Origin: Planctomycetota bacterium | GTDB lineage: Bacteria; Planctomycetota; PLA2; JAEUHO01 | Reading direction: 5' to 3' | Assembly (NCBI GenBank): GCA_029259775.1 | Contig: JAJDEN010000008.1 | Location: 367,615-431,614 of the forward strand | Length of the DNA stretch: 64,000 nt | Shown here: positions 31,222 through 40,254 of the stretch, one piece after another | How positions within the stretch are numbered: position 1 is the first letter of the stretch | How the letters are laid out: each line of letters starts with the position of its first letter | The notes under the pieces: model-generated | Seen by the model: only the letters and a program-made list of their open reading frames with translations | Databases searched by the model: none | Told to the model about the DNA's origin: nothing | Program-made: the position numbers and the translations under genes

Positions 31222-32013
31222 TTACCGGCCGCTCATGGCGCCGGGGAAGTTGCTGCCCGTGGTGGGGGCCGGGTCGTCGCCCCACTTCACGTTGTAGCCA
31301 CCGCGCAGAAGGATGATCCGGTGGATCGGATCGATGTTGTCCTTCACGTACTCGCTGCCCTCGACCGGCTCGCTCACGTCGAACTCGATCTTCATCAGGA
31401 TCGCGTAGGGGATGCCCTTCTTCTGGGCGGAGTCCCATTCCTCGAGGCCCTCGCGGTCGACGGCTTCCTCGGGCGTCGGGTAGTAGCGCATGCGGAAGTT
31501 GCGGATCTTGTCGTAGACCTGCGTGTAGTAGCCACCTTCGGTCGGCGCCTGGTCCACGAAGTAGTCCTCGCGCCGCCAGAGCTCCAGCCAGTGCGCGTGC
31601 TTCGGGTTGGGCCGGCAGGCGTAGCCGACCTCGGTCAGCGGGCTCTCGCGGGCATCGTTGGAGCGCTGACCGTCGTCCTCGCTGCCGATCGTGCGTGTGC
31701 GCCGGGCCGTGATGAAGGACACGCGGTCGGCGTCCATGCCCGCCAGGCGAATGGCCTTGCCGCGGAAGCCGGTGTCGCCGACGAGACCGCCCCAGTAGAT
31801 GTAGCGGAAGTCCTTGAAGACCTGCGCGAGGATCGAGTTGGCCACCTTCGGGCCCTTGAGGCTGTCTTGGACGATGTTTCGCTTCTCGATCGTCGAGCCA
31901 AGCATCTGGTACATCAAGCCCATGATCATCGCCAGCAGGGCGACGGCGATGGAGAGCTCGATCAGCGTGAAGCCCCCTTGGCGCTTGCTGGGGTTTCTCT
32001 TGTGGCGGGTCAT
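31222..32013 (-). CDS. gspJ: Type II secretion pseudopilin GspJ
   Basis: A 263-residue minor pseudopilin. It has the prepilin leader RHKRNPSKRQGG followed by FTLIELSIAVALLAMIMGLM, with Glu5 of the mature protein present, so it should be processed by GspO/PilD. The length and the position after gspI fit GspJ, a component of the tip complex (GspH-I-J-K) of the pseudopilus. ATG 32013 overlaps the gspI stop. Its C-terminal half is rich in acidic and aromatic residues (YYTQVYDKIRNFRMRYYPT). It is the last gene of the cluster; gspK, which usually follows, is not present. Confidence 0.8.
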   Translation of the reverse strand: MTRHKRNPSKRQGGFTLIELSIAVALLAMIMGLMYQMLGSTIEKRNIVQDSLKGPKVANSILAQVFKDFRYIYWGGLVGDTGFRGKAIRLAGMDADRVSFITARRTRTIGSEDDGQRSNDARESPLTEVGYACRPNPKHAHWLELWRREDYFVDQAPTEGGYYTQVYDKIRNFRMRYYPTPEEAVDREGLEEWDSAQKKGIPYAILMKIEFDVSEPVEGSEYVKDNIDPIHRIILLRGGYNVKWGDDPAPTTGSNFPGAMSGR

Positions 32014-32588
32014 CGACCTGAGCTCCCCGAGCTGTTGGAGGAGCCGCCTGTGCCCTCGAAGTCTGGCGGGGGCAGATAGCGGGTCAGCGTGGCGAGCGCC
32101 TCCCCCGGCTCGGACTGGCGGTACACGGTGAGGGTGAAGCGCATCAGCTTGACGGCGGCCTTGCTCTTCTCTTCCTCGTTCGTCTCCGTTCCCGAGCTGC
32201 TGGTTTCGTCGTCGCTCGGGTCTCCGAACAGGTTCTCCGAGTCGTCGGCGTCTTCGCTCGTGCCCGCAGCGACCAGCTCGGTCTTCTTCAGGCGCCAGCG
32301 GTACATGCTGTAGCGGTCGGCGCGAGCCTGGTCGAGGTTGGCCCACTGCCCGTAGTCCACGGCGATCGAGCCTTCGTCGCCGTCGCGGTGCTCGGTCTGC
32401 TCGAAGAGGATCTTGCCGAAGATGGTGTCGGCGATCTCGCGCAGTTCACGCTTGTCGATGGCGTCGGCCGCCTTCTGGACGTTCTTGGCGACGGTCTCGG
32501 TGAGGAGCGCCGTCAGGATCGAGAGGATGGCGAAGGCGAGCAGCACCTCGAGCAGCGTGAAGCCGCGTTCAGATCGCGCAGGGCTCAT
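32010..32588 (-). CDS. gspI: Type II secretion pseudopilin GspI
   Basis: A 192-residue minor pseudopilin with a short leader (MSPARSERG) and the N-methylation-type helix FTLLEVLLAFAILSILTALL; Glu5 is present. Minor pseudopilin I normally nucleates the tip complex with J and K. It is longer than usual because of an acidic Ser/Asp/Glu-rich insert (~110-150, EDADDSENLFGDPSDDETSS) and a Gly/Ser-rich C-terminus. Gene order G-H-I-J on one strand supports the assignment. It starts 24 bp after the gspH stop and overlaps gspJ by 4 bp. Confidence 0.78.
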   Translation of the reverse strand: MSPARSERGFTLLEVLLAFAILSILTALLTETVAKNVQKAADAIDKRELREIADTIFGKILFEQTEHRDGDEGSIAVDYGQWANLDQARADRYSMYRWRLKKTELVAAGTSEDADDSENLFGDPSDDETSSSGTETNEEEKSKAAVKLMRFTLTVYRQSEPGEALATLTRYLPPPDFEGTGGSSNSSGSSGR

Positions 32589-32612
32589 GGATGTCTCCTC
32601 GCGGTCCTGGGG

Positions 32613-33293
32613 TCAGTTGCCGAAGTTCGATGCGGGCAGGCTCTCGGGGAGCTCGTGCTCGCCTTCCAGCCAGGAGGCCTCGGACGTGAGGCCGTTGATG
32701 ATCACGGTGATCGTCTTGAACTCGTCGTCCGTCTCCATGTTCTCGTTCACGACGCGGAAGGCGAAGGCGCCCTCGACCGTGCCGTCGGCGAAGAAGCGCA
32801 CCGCCACCGGCTTGCCTCCGTCGTTCACCTTCTCCCAGGCGCCCTTCGAGCGGCTGATCGACGTGATCCGGACGCCGCTCCGGCAGAGGTGCCACGACGT
32901 GAAGAGCCACTCGCGCTCGCGCGTGCGAGCTTCGCGTCGGCGCTCCTGGTCGGCGCTGTCGACCTCGCCGCCGCCGGCGATGTCGGCGGGGGGCACGTTG
33001 GTGAACTTCCAGCGCCAGCCGCGCTGCCAGACGTTGTCGTCGTCGCGGAAGGAGCCGATCTCGAGATGGACCTCGAACGCGTCGAGGACGGCGCGGTCAC
33101 GGGCACCGTTGATGGCGGAGATGAGCGAGTCGGCGGTGCCCTTGAGCTTGCCTTGGCTGCCGAGGTTGCCCAGGTTCGCGGGAACGAGCAGCAGGACGGT
33201 GCCCATGATGAGCACGACAACCATCAGCTCGATGGTCGTGAAGCCACGCTGCGTTCGGCGAGCGACCCGCCGCTTGTCGCGCCCGCGGGGCAT
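32613..33293 (-). CDS. gspH: Type II secretion pseudopilin GspH
   Basis: A 226-residue minor pseudopilin. A basic leader (MPRGRDKRRVARRTQRG) precedes FTTIELMVVVLIMGTVLLLV with Glu5 intact. The globular part has the GspH-like beta pattern (DRAVLDAFEVHLEIGSFRDD) and a charged insert (QERRREARTREREW). GspH caps the growing pseudopilus beneath the I-J-K tip. It lies 3 bp after the gspG stop codon, so both are probably translated from one mRNA. Confidence 0.78.
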   Translation of the reverse strand: MPRGRDKRRVARRTQRGFTTIELMVVVLIMGTVLLLVPANLGNLGSQGKLKGTADSLISAINGARDRAVLDAFEVHLEIGSFRDDDNVWQRGWRWKFTNVPPADIAGGGEVDSADQERRREARTREREWLFTSWHLCRSGVRITSISRSKGAWEKVNDGGKPVAVRFFADGTVEGAFAFRVVNENMETDDEFKTITVIINGLTSEASWLEGEHELPESLPASNFGN

Positions 33294-33296
33294 GCG

Positions 33297-33707
33297 CTAT
33301 TGGCCCGAGGAGTCTTCGGCCAGGGGCCATACGACGTCGTCGTCCGTGTCCATCTGACCGTCTTCGCCGGCGCTCTTGATCGTGTAGTCGTTGCGGTCAC
33401 CGGGACGGTACTCGTAGGGGTTGCCCCACGGGTCGTTCGGGATGTTGTCGATGTACGGATGGGGGTTGCGCCCGTCTGTCTGCGTGAGCGTGTCCAGCTG
33501 ATCAGGCAGCTTCTTGTTGGTGAGGTAGTAGTTGTCGATCGCAGCGGCGATGTTGCTCATCTGCGTCTCCGCGGCCTTCACGTTCGACTGGAACAGCATG
33601 TTCCAGATGTTGGGCCCGACGAGCGCGATCAGCGTGCCGAGAATGACGACCACGACCATGAGCTCGACGAGGGTGAAGCCGCGCTTCTTCTTGTGCTGGG
33701 TAGCCAT
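33297..33707 (-). CDS. gspG: Type II secretion major pseudopilin GspG
   Basis: A 136-residue major pseudopilin, which polymerises into the periplasmic pseudopilus that pushes folded proteins through the secretin. The leader is short and basic (MATQHKKKRG) followed by FTLVELMVVVVILGTLIALV. The conserved GspG C-terminal region is clear: DPWGNPYEYRPGDRNDYTIK and SAGEDGQMDTDDDVVW, the latter matching the calcium-binding (S/D)xGxDG...DDI loop. Length is typical. It is the first gene after a ~270-bp repeat-containing gap from gspF, so it may have its own promoter. Confidence 0.92.
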   Translation of the reverse strand: MATQHKKKRGFTLVELMVVVVILGTLIALVGPNIWNMLFQSNVKAAETQMSNIAAAIDNYYLTNKKLPDQLDTLTQTDGRNPHPYIDNIPNDPWGNPYEYRPGDRNDYTIKSAGEDGQMDTDDDVVWPLAEDSSGQ

Positions 33708-33959
33708 GACAAATCTCTCTACCGGGGATGAGGCCCCGTGCGGCTTGGACGCCGCTTGAGACCCGTGACTTTCAGGGGGAATGGTACCCCGCGTCCGACG
33801 GTCGGCCAGGGCCTTGGGCGGGGGTAGGGGCTGGGCGGCCCTCGGTGGGCGCTCCGCGCTCCCGCGCGGATTGTTCGCCGCGGCGCGCGGCGATGCCGCG
33901 TCCGCCGCGACGGCAAGGAGGGGCTGCGAGCCCCTCCTTCCAATCCACCTCGCCCCTAC
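33708..33959. repeat. Dispersed intergenic repeat, copy 2, splitting the secretion cluster
   Basis: Between gspG and gspF. From about 33757 it contains the same modules as 31017-31221 in opposite orientation: GGGGTAGGGG, CTCCGCGCTCCCGCGCGGA, TGTTCGCCG, AAGGAGGGGC/GCCCCTCCTT (33915-33939) and ending AATCCACCTCGCCCCTACG. It would not code for a protein, although antisense frames inside it look open. The gspG promoter probably lies in the remainder. Confidence 0.65.
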
Positions 33960-33986
33960 GAAGTAGCCGCCTTTGGCGGCTACTTC
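33960..33986 (-). terminator. Hairpin around the gspF stop codon
   Basis: A perfect 12-bp stem (33960-33971 with 33975-33986) with a 3-nt loop encloses the gspF TAG (33980-33982). It is followed directly by the GTAGGGGCG repeat. It may stop transcription or stabilise the 3' end of the gspD-E-F mRNA. Confidence 0.5.
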
Positions 33987-35218
33987 TTCCTCACGCTGTC
34001 GACGTCGGAGATCTTGAGGATCGGCAGCATGACGCTGATGACGATGAAGCCAACGACCAGGGCCATGCCCACGATGATCAGCGGCTCCATGAGGCTCGTG
34101 ACCTTCTGGGTCTGGACCTCGATCTCCTCGTCGTAGGCCGACGCCACCTGGTCGAGCATGTCTTCGAGCTGACCGCTCTGCTCACCGACGGCGATCATGT
34201 AGCCGACGACGGGCGGGAAGACGCCGGACTTCTTGATCGGCGTGGCGATGTCCGTGCCCTCGACGATGCGGCGCTGGACCGTGTCCAGCACGCGCGCCAT
34301 CACCTGGTTGTCCACGATGTCCTTCACGATGCGCAGCGCCTCGAGGACCGGCACGCCGCTCTTGAGCAGGGTGCTCATCGACACCGCGAAGCGGCTGACG
34401 GCGGTCTTGCGGAACAGGTCACCCAGGACAGGCAGGCCGAGGAGGAACTTGTCCTTGCGCCAGCGGTACTCCTCGTGCCGCATGCCGACGCGATGGAAGA
34501 TCACCATCGCGACGAAGCCGAAGGCGGGGATGTACCAGTAGCTGCCGAGGAAGTCGGCGCTGGTCTTGAGGATCTGCGTGGGCAGCGGAACGGACTGACC
34601 GGTGCGCTCCACGACCGCGAGCACCTTGGGCACGACGAACATCATCAGGATGATGACGATCACCACGCCAACCATGATCATGACGATCGGGTAGGCGAGC
34701 GCGGCGGCGATGCGGTTGCGGATGCGGGCCTGACGCTGCAGGTAGTCGGCCAGGCGGTTGAGGACGCGATCGAGCGAACCCGACGCCTCACCGGCCTTGA
34801 CCATGTTGACGAACAGGTCCGGGAAGTAGTGGGGGTGGTAGGAGAGCGCCTCCGCGAAGGAGTGGCCCTGCGTCAGCTTCTCGCGGATGTCGCGGAAGCC
34901 GGCCTCGAGATCCGGGATCTGGCATTGCTCGATCAGGGCCGACATGGCCTGGGCGAGGGGGATGCCGGCGCTGAGCAGCGTGGCGAGCTGCCGCGTGTAC
35001 ATCGGCACCTCGTTCTTGCCCTTCTGCGCGCGGCTGAAGTCGAGGATCTTGTCCTTCTTGCGGTCGCGCTTCGTCGAAGCGCTGCGTTCCGCGATGTTGG
35101 TGACCATCACGTTCTGCGAACGCAGCTTCAAGCGCGCTTCGCGCGGCGAGTCGGCATCGATGATGCCGGTCTTGGCCGCACCAGCGGGGCTCAGGCCTTT
35201 GTAGTCGTAGACCGGCAT
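33980..35218 (-). CDS. gspF: Type II secretion inner-membrane platform protein GspF
   Basis: A 412-residue polytopic membrane protein of the GspF/PilC family, the platform linking the GspE ATPase to the pseudopilus. It opens with MPVYDYKGLSPAGAAKTGII, typical of the family. Two homologous cytoplasmic domains are visible (residues ~75-190 with TRQLATLLSAGIPLAQAMSA, and ~275-395 with FAVSMSTLLKSGVPVLEALR). Membrane helices occur at ~175-205, ~225-250 and near the C-terminus (IIVGMALVVGFIVISVMLPI). Length is standard. Only 12 bp separate it from gspE. Confidence 0.95.
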   Translation of the reverse strand: MPVYDYKGLSPAGAAKTGIIDADSPREARLKLRSQNVMVTNIAERSASTKRDRKKDKILDFSRAQKGKNEVPMYTRQLATLLSAGIPLAQAMSALIEQCQIPDLEAGFRDIREKLTQGHSFAEALSYHPHYFPDLFVNMVKAGEASGSLDRVLNRLADYLQRQARIRNRIAAALAYPIVMIMVGVVIVIILMMFVVPKVLAVVERTGQSVPLPTQILKTSADFLGSYWYIPAFGFVAMVIFHRVGMRHEEYRWRKDKFLLGLPVLGDLFRKTAVSRFAVSMSTLLKSGVPVLEALRIVKDIVDNQVMARVLDTVQRRIVEGTDIATPIKKSGVFPPVVGYMIAVGEQSGQLEDMLDQVASAYDEEIEVQTQKVTSLMEPLIIVGMALVVGFIVISVMLPILKISDVDSVRKK

Positions 35219-35230
35219 CGCGCTATCGCC

Positions 35231-36940
35231 CTACATCACATCAAGCTGGGTGACGCGGAGGATCTCGTCGGGCGTCGTCATGCCCAGGAGGACCTTGCGA
35301 GCGCCATCCATGCGGAGCGTCTGGAAGCCGCCGGCGATCGCGTCGCGCTTGATCTTGCTGGCGCTGTGGCGCTCGACGATGTGCTCTCGGACCTCGTCGT
35401 CGATGGGCATGATCTCGTAGATGCCGAGGCGCTCCATGTAGCCGCTGCCGAAGCAGTTGCCGCAGCCCTTGCCGCGGACGAGCTTGCCGTCCTTGAGGTC
35501 CTTCGGATCGAGCCGGAGCTGGCTCAGGCGCCAGAGGTCGTCCTTGTCGGGGTCGTGCTGCTCGGTGCAGTCCCGGCAGATGCGACGCACGAGGCGCTGG
35601 GCGATGCAGACGATGACCGACGAGGCCACGAGGTAGGGCTCGATGCCGATGTCGAGCAGGCGCGTCACGACCGTGGCCGCGTCGTTCGTGTGGATCGTGC
35701 TGAACACGAGGTGACCCGTCTGGGCGGCCTGGATGGCGATGCGGGCCGTCTCGGTATCACGCACCTCACCGACCATCATGATGTCGGGGTCCTGGCGCAG
35801 CAGGGAGCGCAGGCCGGAGGCGAAGGTGAGGCCCTTCTTCTCGTTGACCTGGATTTGGCTGATCGCGCTGAGGTGGTACTCGATCGGGTCCTCGATCGTC
35901 ATCACGTTCAGCTTCGTGGAGTTGAGGCGTGTGAGGCTCGAGTACAGCGTCGTCGTCTTGCCGGAACCCGTCGGGCCTGAGACGAAGATGATGCCGTGGT
36001 TGTAGTGGATGAACTTCTCGATCATCTCGAGGTTGCCCTCGAGAAGGCCGATCTCTTCCAGCTCGTAGAGCCGGGCCGACTTGTCGAGCAGGCGCATCAC
36101 GAGGCGCTCGCCGTAGTTCGTGGGAACGGAGGAGATACGTACGTCGACCTCGGCGTCACCGAGGCGCAGGGACGCGCGGCCATCCTGGGGGAGGCGACGC
36201 TCGGCGATGTCGAGCTTGCCCATGACCTTCATGCGGCTCGTCACCGCATCCTGGATCTTCTTCGGGATGGCTTCCATGTCGTACAGGATGCCGTCGATCC
36301 GGTAGCGCACCTGCAGGCGGTCCTCGAAGGGCTGCAGGTGGATGTCCGAGGCGCGCATCTTCAGCGCCTGGAAGAAGAACATGTTGACGAGCTTGATGAT
36401 GGGCGCCTTGTTGGCGACGTCGAGGATGTCCTCGGAGTCTCCGAGGCCCTCGGCGAGCGACTCGAGGTCGCTGTCATCGAAGTCGCCGACCGACTCCTCG
36501 ACGATGTCGGCCTTGTTCTTGTAGGCCTTGTTGATCAGGCTCGTGATCTCGGTGCGGGGGGCGAGGATCGGCTCGAGCTCCATCTGGAGCATCGAGGCGA
36601 GGTCGTCCATCGGGTAGGCATCGAAGGGTGAAGAGGTCGCGACGCGCATCGTGCCATTCGATTGCTCGAGGCCGATCAGGTAGTAGTTGCGCGCGAACTG
36701 GACCGGGACCTTGTTGATGAAGCTGTCGGGCACCGACGTATTGGCGAGCTGCTCCTCGTAGGGGATCGCCAGTCCGATGGCCATCGCCTTCAACAGGTCG
36801 TGCTCGGAGATGAAGCCCTTGCTCAGCAGGACCTTGTCCAGCGGCCAGCCCGTCTCGCGCTCGGCCTCGACAGCCTGCTCGATCTGTTCGTCAGTGAGGA
36901 GCTTCTGCTCCCGGAGCGTTTCGATTACCGGATTCTGCAC
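35231..36940 (-). CDS. gspE: Type II secretion ATPase GspE
   Basis: A 569-residue ATPase that powers pseudopilus assembly. The N-terminal domain (~1-150) is the GspE_N type (LREQKLLTDEQIEQAVEAER). The nucleotide-binding part shows Walker A (SGPTGSGKTTTLYSSLTRL), the Asp box (MTIEDPIEYHL), Walker B (RQDPDIMMVGEVRDTETARI) and the His box (TGHLVFSTIHTNDAATVVTR). A tetracysteine zinc site near the C-terminus (CRDC...CGNC) is typical of GspE. The gene lies between gspF and gspD on the minus strand with short gaps, as in classic gsp operons. Confidence 0.95.
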   Translation of the reverse strand: MQNPVIETLREQKLLTDEQIEQAVEAERETGWPLDKVLLSKGFISEHDLLKAMAIGLAIPYEEQLANTSVPDSFINKVPVQFARNYYLIGLEQSNGTMRVATSSPFDAYPMDDLASMLQMELEPILAPRTEITSLINKAYKNKADIVEESVGDFDDSDLESLAEGLGDSEDILDVANKAPIIKLVNMFFFQALKMRASDIHLQPFEDRLQVRYRIDGILYDMEAIPKKIQDAVTSRMKVMGKLDIAERRLPQDGRASLRLGDAEVDVRISSVPTNYGERLVMRLLDKSARLYELEEIGLLEGNLEMIEKFIHYNHGIIFVSGPTGSGKTTTLYSSLTRLNSTKLNVMTIEDPIEYHLSAISQIQVNEKKGLTFASGLRSLLRQDPDIMMVGEVRDTETARIAIQAAQTGHLVFSTIHTNDAATVVTRLLDIGIEPYLVASSVIVCIAQRLVRRICRDCTEQHDPDKDDLWRLSQLRLDPKDLKDGKLVRGKGCGNCFGSGYMERLGIYEIMPIDDEVREHIVERHSASKIKRDAIAGGFQTLRMDGARKVLLGMTTPDEILRVTQLDVM

Positions 36941-37008
36941 GTCAGCATCCTACGGTCCATCCGGCGGTTTGACAGCCCGCAGGATCAGGTCGATCTGCGG
37001 GCGCCGGG

Positions 37009-39465
37009 CTACTTCGAGTTGGTGGGCCGGATGACCGGCGCCGAGCGGCGGATCGGGGCCTTCCGGTTGTGCGTCTTCTGGTTGGGTGCCACACGGGCGG
37101 GGACGACGCGGTTGGAGGAGCGCGACGCCGCGGCGGGGGCGCCACGGACCAGCGCGGCGCGACGGGCGGCCTTCTCGGCCTCCAGACGCTCACGGCTGAC
37201 GCCGGAGAAGCGCGTGGCCTCCATGAGGCCGATCTTGTCGAGCCGGTCGGACGCGCTGCCGGAGCCGCGGACGGCGCCCGGGCGGCGGTCGCCGAACGAG
37301 CCCGAGGCGGGATCCTGCAGCTCGCAGTTCACGAAGTTCGAGTTGTAGATTTCCGTGTAGCCGATCAGTTCGTCGGCCTTCTGCTTGCGCTTGCACGACT
37401 CGATGTCGAGCGTGGTGAAGCCCTCGGTGTCGCCCGCCATGATGGTGGGGGTGACGAAGAGGAAGAGGCTCGTCTCGCGGTCGCTCTTCTGCGTGCTCTT
37501 GAAAGCCTCGCCCAGCAGCGGGATGTCCGACAGGAACGGCGTCTTGTCCACCGTGCTGCGCTGGTTGCGGCCCATGAGGCCACCCAGGACCACCGTGTGG
37601 CGGTCGGGGCAGGTGACGGCCGTCAGGAGGCGCCGCGTGATCTTGTCCGCGGGGATCACGTCGCCGCTGGACAGGATGCGGGGCTCGCCGACGAAGGCGC
37701 TGACCTCGAGGTTGATGTTGAGCAGCAGGAAGCTCGCGTCGCTGATGTGCGGAGAGATGCGGAGCGTGGTGCCCGCCTCTTCGAAGCCGCCCAAGCCGCC
37801 GCTGGTCACGCCGCCGGTGGTGGTCGAGGAGGAGGAGAAGGCCTGCTCGTCCTTGACCTCGATCGTCGCCTCTTCGTTGTCCGCGGTCACGATGCTGGGG
37901 AGCTGCAGGATGCGGCTCTGGGTCACCGAGTTCAGGACGTTGAAGATCAGCGGGACCTGGCCGAAGGCGAAGATGCCGCCCACGAGGCCAGTGGGGGCCG
38001 AGTTGTCGGCACTGTCCACGAACGGCGGGATGCGGTCCGTGAAGAAGGTGTCGCCATCGGGGTCAGCGAAGACCGTCTGGCCGAACGACGTGAAGCCGAA
38101 GCCCGAGACGGAGTCGTTGTTGCGCAGGCCGCCGTCTTCCGCAAGGCCGAGTTCGATCGAGAGGCGGTAGGAGTCGTCCAGCGTCAGCTCGATGAGCGCC
38201 GCCTCGATGAGGACCTGGTCCTTCTTGATGTCGATCTCTTCGATGACGCGACGCAGCTCCTCGAACTGACGCTTGGTCGCCGCGATGATCAGGCTGTTGC
38301 TCTTGACGTCGGCGACGACGGCGGGCTTCTCTTCCTCACGTGCGTTGCGAGGGGCGGTGGTTGTCGTGGGACGCGGGCGGGCGCCGCCGCCTGTCGTGCC
38401 GGCCGAGGTGCCGAAGATGCTGGCGGCCTCGATGAGCGTCGAGAGCACCTCCGCGGTGTCCTCTGCCTCGAGGTTCTTCAGGCGCACGACGTGAACGCGA
38501 TCGTTCTGGACGTGAACCTGGACGTCCAAGTTCGTGATGACCTTCTTGATCTCGACGATGTCGTCCTTGATGCCGTAGAGGATGATCTTGTTCGTGCGCG
38601 TGTCGCTGATGATGCGCGGCTCGGGATCCTCCTGCGACTGGCCGCTCGTGGGCGTACGGCGCGTGGGCGTGCGAGCGGAGACGCGGTCACGACCCGTGAA
38701 GAGGTCCGTGAGGATCGGCTCGATCTCCTCGGCCACGGCGTACTCGAGCACGATGTACTCGGAGACCAGCTGCTTGCCGGAGGGCTTGACGTCCATCTCC
38801 TGCAGGAGGCGGTAGATGGCCACGACGTTCGGTGCGAAGTCCGTGACGACGAAGGCGCTGGCCGCCGGCACCTCGGTGACGTTGCCTATGTTCTGGCCCG
38901 TCACGATGCGCGTAAGCGCGTTGCGCGCGTTGCGCAGGTCGGTCATGTTCTCGACCTTGATGGTCGTAGTGATGAACTTGCCGTCCGAGTTTTCGTACAG
39001 GCCGAGGTTCTCGTCGTTGAGCTTCACGTACTCGGGCTTGAGCTTGAGGATCGAGGAGGTCTGGCGCGCGTCCATGACGAGCTGGACCTGGTGGTCCTTG
39101 GGGCCCACGGGGATCATGACCAGTTCGTAGAAGGTGAGCAGGGCGCGGACGAGGTTGAAGAGCTCGCCCTTGGGGGCGCGGATGTCCACGCTGCCGATGA
39201 TCTTCTTGCCGCGGATGTTCTTGTCCGACGGGTTCCAGACCAGCGGCACGTTGGCGGCCTTGGAGACGACCCGCAGGAAGTTCTCCATCTCGACCTCTTC
39301 CTTGCCAATGTTGAGGACCATCATCTGGTCGTCCTCATCAGCCCAGGTGAGGCCCGTGGGATCCTGGAAGGAGCCGGGTGCTAGAAGCACCGCGACGACA
39401 AAGACGCCGATTGCGCCTATGCCGACAAAGCCCTTCACGCTGCGTCGCGCGGCTTGCGTGCCCAT
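37009..39465 (-). CDS. gspD: Type II secretion outer-membrane secretin GspD
   Basis: An 818-residue secretin that forms the outer-membrane channel. After an N-terminal hydrophobic signal segment (VGIGAIGVFVVAVLLAPGSF) come N-domain repeats (NFLRVVSKAANVPLVWNPSD; GKFITTTIKVENMTDLRNAR; KQLVSEYIVLEYAVAEEIEP; RVHVVRLKNLEAEDTAEVLS). The secretin core contains VLIEAALIELTLDDSYRLSI, LQLPSIVTADNEEATIEVKD and the terminal VVLGGLMGRNQRSTVDKTPF with LSDIPLLGEAFKS. The C-terminal ~110 residues are basic and Arg/Ala-rich, unlike the short S-domain of model secretins, and no lipobox is visible. ATG 39465 is preferred over an upstream in-frame start. Confidence 0.92.
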   Translation of the reverse strand: MGTQAARRSVKGFVGIGAIGVFVVAVLLAPGSFQDPTGLTWADEDDQMMVLNIGKEEVEMENFLRVVSKAANVPLVWNPSDKNIRGKKIIGSVDIRAPKGELFNLVRALLTFYELVMIPVGPKDHQVQLVMDARQTSSILKLKPEYVKLNDENLGLYENSDGKFITTTIKVENMTDLRNARNALTRIVTGQNIGNVTEVPAASAFVVTDFAPNVVAIYRLLQEMDVKPSGKQLVSEYIVLEYAVAEEIEPILTDLFTGRDRVSARTPTRRTPTSGQSQEDPEPRIISDTRTNKIILYGIKDDIVEIKKVITNLDVQVHVQNDRVHVVRLKNLEAEDTAEVLSTLIEAASIFGTSAGTTGGGARPRPTTTTAPRNAREEEKPAVVADVKSNSLIIAATKRQFEELRRVIEEIDIKKDQVLIEAALIELTLDDSYRLSIELGLAEDGGLRNNDSVSGFGFTSFGQTVFADPDGDTFFTDRIPPFVDSADNSAPTGLVGGIFAFGQVPLIFNVLNSVTQSRILQLPSIVTADNEEATIEVKDEQAFSSSSTTTGGVTSGGLGGFEEAGTTLRISPHISDASFLLLNINLEVSAFVGEPRILSSGDVIPADKITRRLLTAVTCPDRHTVVLGGLMGRNQRSTVDKTPFLSDIPLLGEAFKSTQKSDRETSLFLFVTPTIMAGDTEGFTTLDIESCKRKQKADELIGYTEIYNSNFVNCELQDPASGSFGDRRPGAVRGSGSASDRLDKIGLMEATRFSGVSRERLEAEKAARRAALVRGAPAAASRSSNRVVPARVAPNQKTHNRKAPIRRSAPVIRPTNSK

Positions 39466-39835
39466 GGGTACGTCCACCTCTCTTGTCCTACCTGACCCTC
39501 GGCCGGGGATTGTCACCGCCCATGTAGCGTCGAGCAAGCGCACCGACACCACCCTAGGCCCGTCGAATTGGCCTGGAAGCAGGGTCCGGAGCCGTCTCGA
39601 CGTGGCTTGGACGCCCCGCTAGGGGCCCCTCTTTCCATCCGTCGGCAAGTTCAGCCTCCTGCGCCACGTCGGGACCCCTTTCGGGTGCTTTTCTTCATGG
39701 ATCTGTCACGGGATGCGCCCGTACGGGTCTTGACCACCCAGGGCTGCGTCGTAACCTCATCCGCTTGTGGTCCGAATCGGCGGGCCGCATGCACTTCACG
39801 AGTCACTCGGGCGCCGCCCGATCGACGGAGGTTTC
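39466..39835. other. Intergenic between divergent gspD and rpsU
   Basis: About 370 bp. It carries the rpsU promoter (39730-39757) and a short segment at ~39585-39650 related to the dispersed repeats (CTTGGACGCCCCGCTAGGGGCCCC). The gspD promoter should lie near its left side but is not obvious. Confidence 0.5.
39730..39757 (+). promoter_or_regulatory. Sigma-70 promoter of rpsU
   Basis: TTGACC (39730-39735) and TAACCT (39752-39757) are separated by 16 bp, placing transcription start near 39764, about 70 nt before the rpsU ATG. Confidence 0.55.
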
Positions 39836-40045
39836 ATGGCCGTACGGGTTCAGTCGAAGGCGAACGAGCCGCTCGAGAAGACGCTTCGGCGTCTGCGCAA
39901 GCTCTGCAACAACGAGGGCATCACCCGCGAACTCAAGCGCCACGCCTACTTTGAGAAGCCCAGCGAGCGTCGCCGCCGCAAGAGCCGTGAACGCCTCAAG
40001 ACCATTCGCCTCGCGCAGCGTGCTCTCGAAATGCTCGGCAAGTAG
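39836..40045 (+). CDS. rpsU: 30S ribosomal protein S21
   Basis: A 69-residue S21 starting at ATG 39836 after ACGGAGG. S21 binds the 16S rRNA anti-Shine-Dalgarno region of the small subunit and helps initiation. The sequence is highly basic and includes the typical LEKTLRRLRKLCNNEGITRE and FEKPSERRRRKSRERLKTIR. Length and composition match the family. It stands alone: the secretin gene upstream is divergent and the next gene on the plus strand is a large membrane protein 209 bp away, so it is not in the rpsU-dnaG-rpoD operon of model bacteria. Confidence 0.95.
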   Translation: MAVRVQSKANEPLEKTLRRLRKLCNNEGITRELKRHAYFEKPSERRRRKSRERLKTIRLAQRALEMLGK

Positions 40046-40254
40046 TGACCGTGCCGCGGCTGTGCGGAGCGGCGCCTGGCCGCGTCGCCGCAGGACTCAC
40101 GTGGCATACCACGCTACGTCCTACGGCTCCTTGCCAGCCATCCACTCCACCCAGCCGCTGAGGTAGATGGAGGCGCGACGCGGTCGAAGGCCGCGTGACG
40201 CATTGCGACTAGTCTGAGTGGGTGCGCATCGCGCCGTACTCGGAGGAGCAACAG

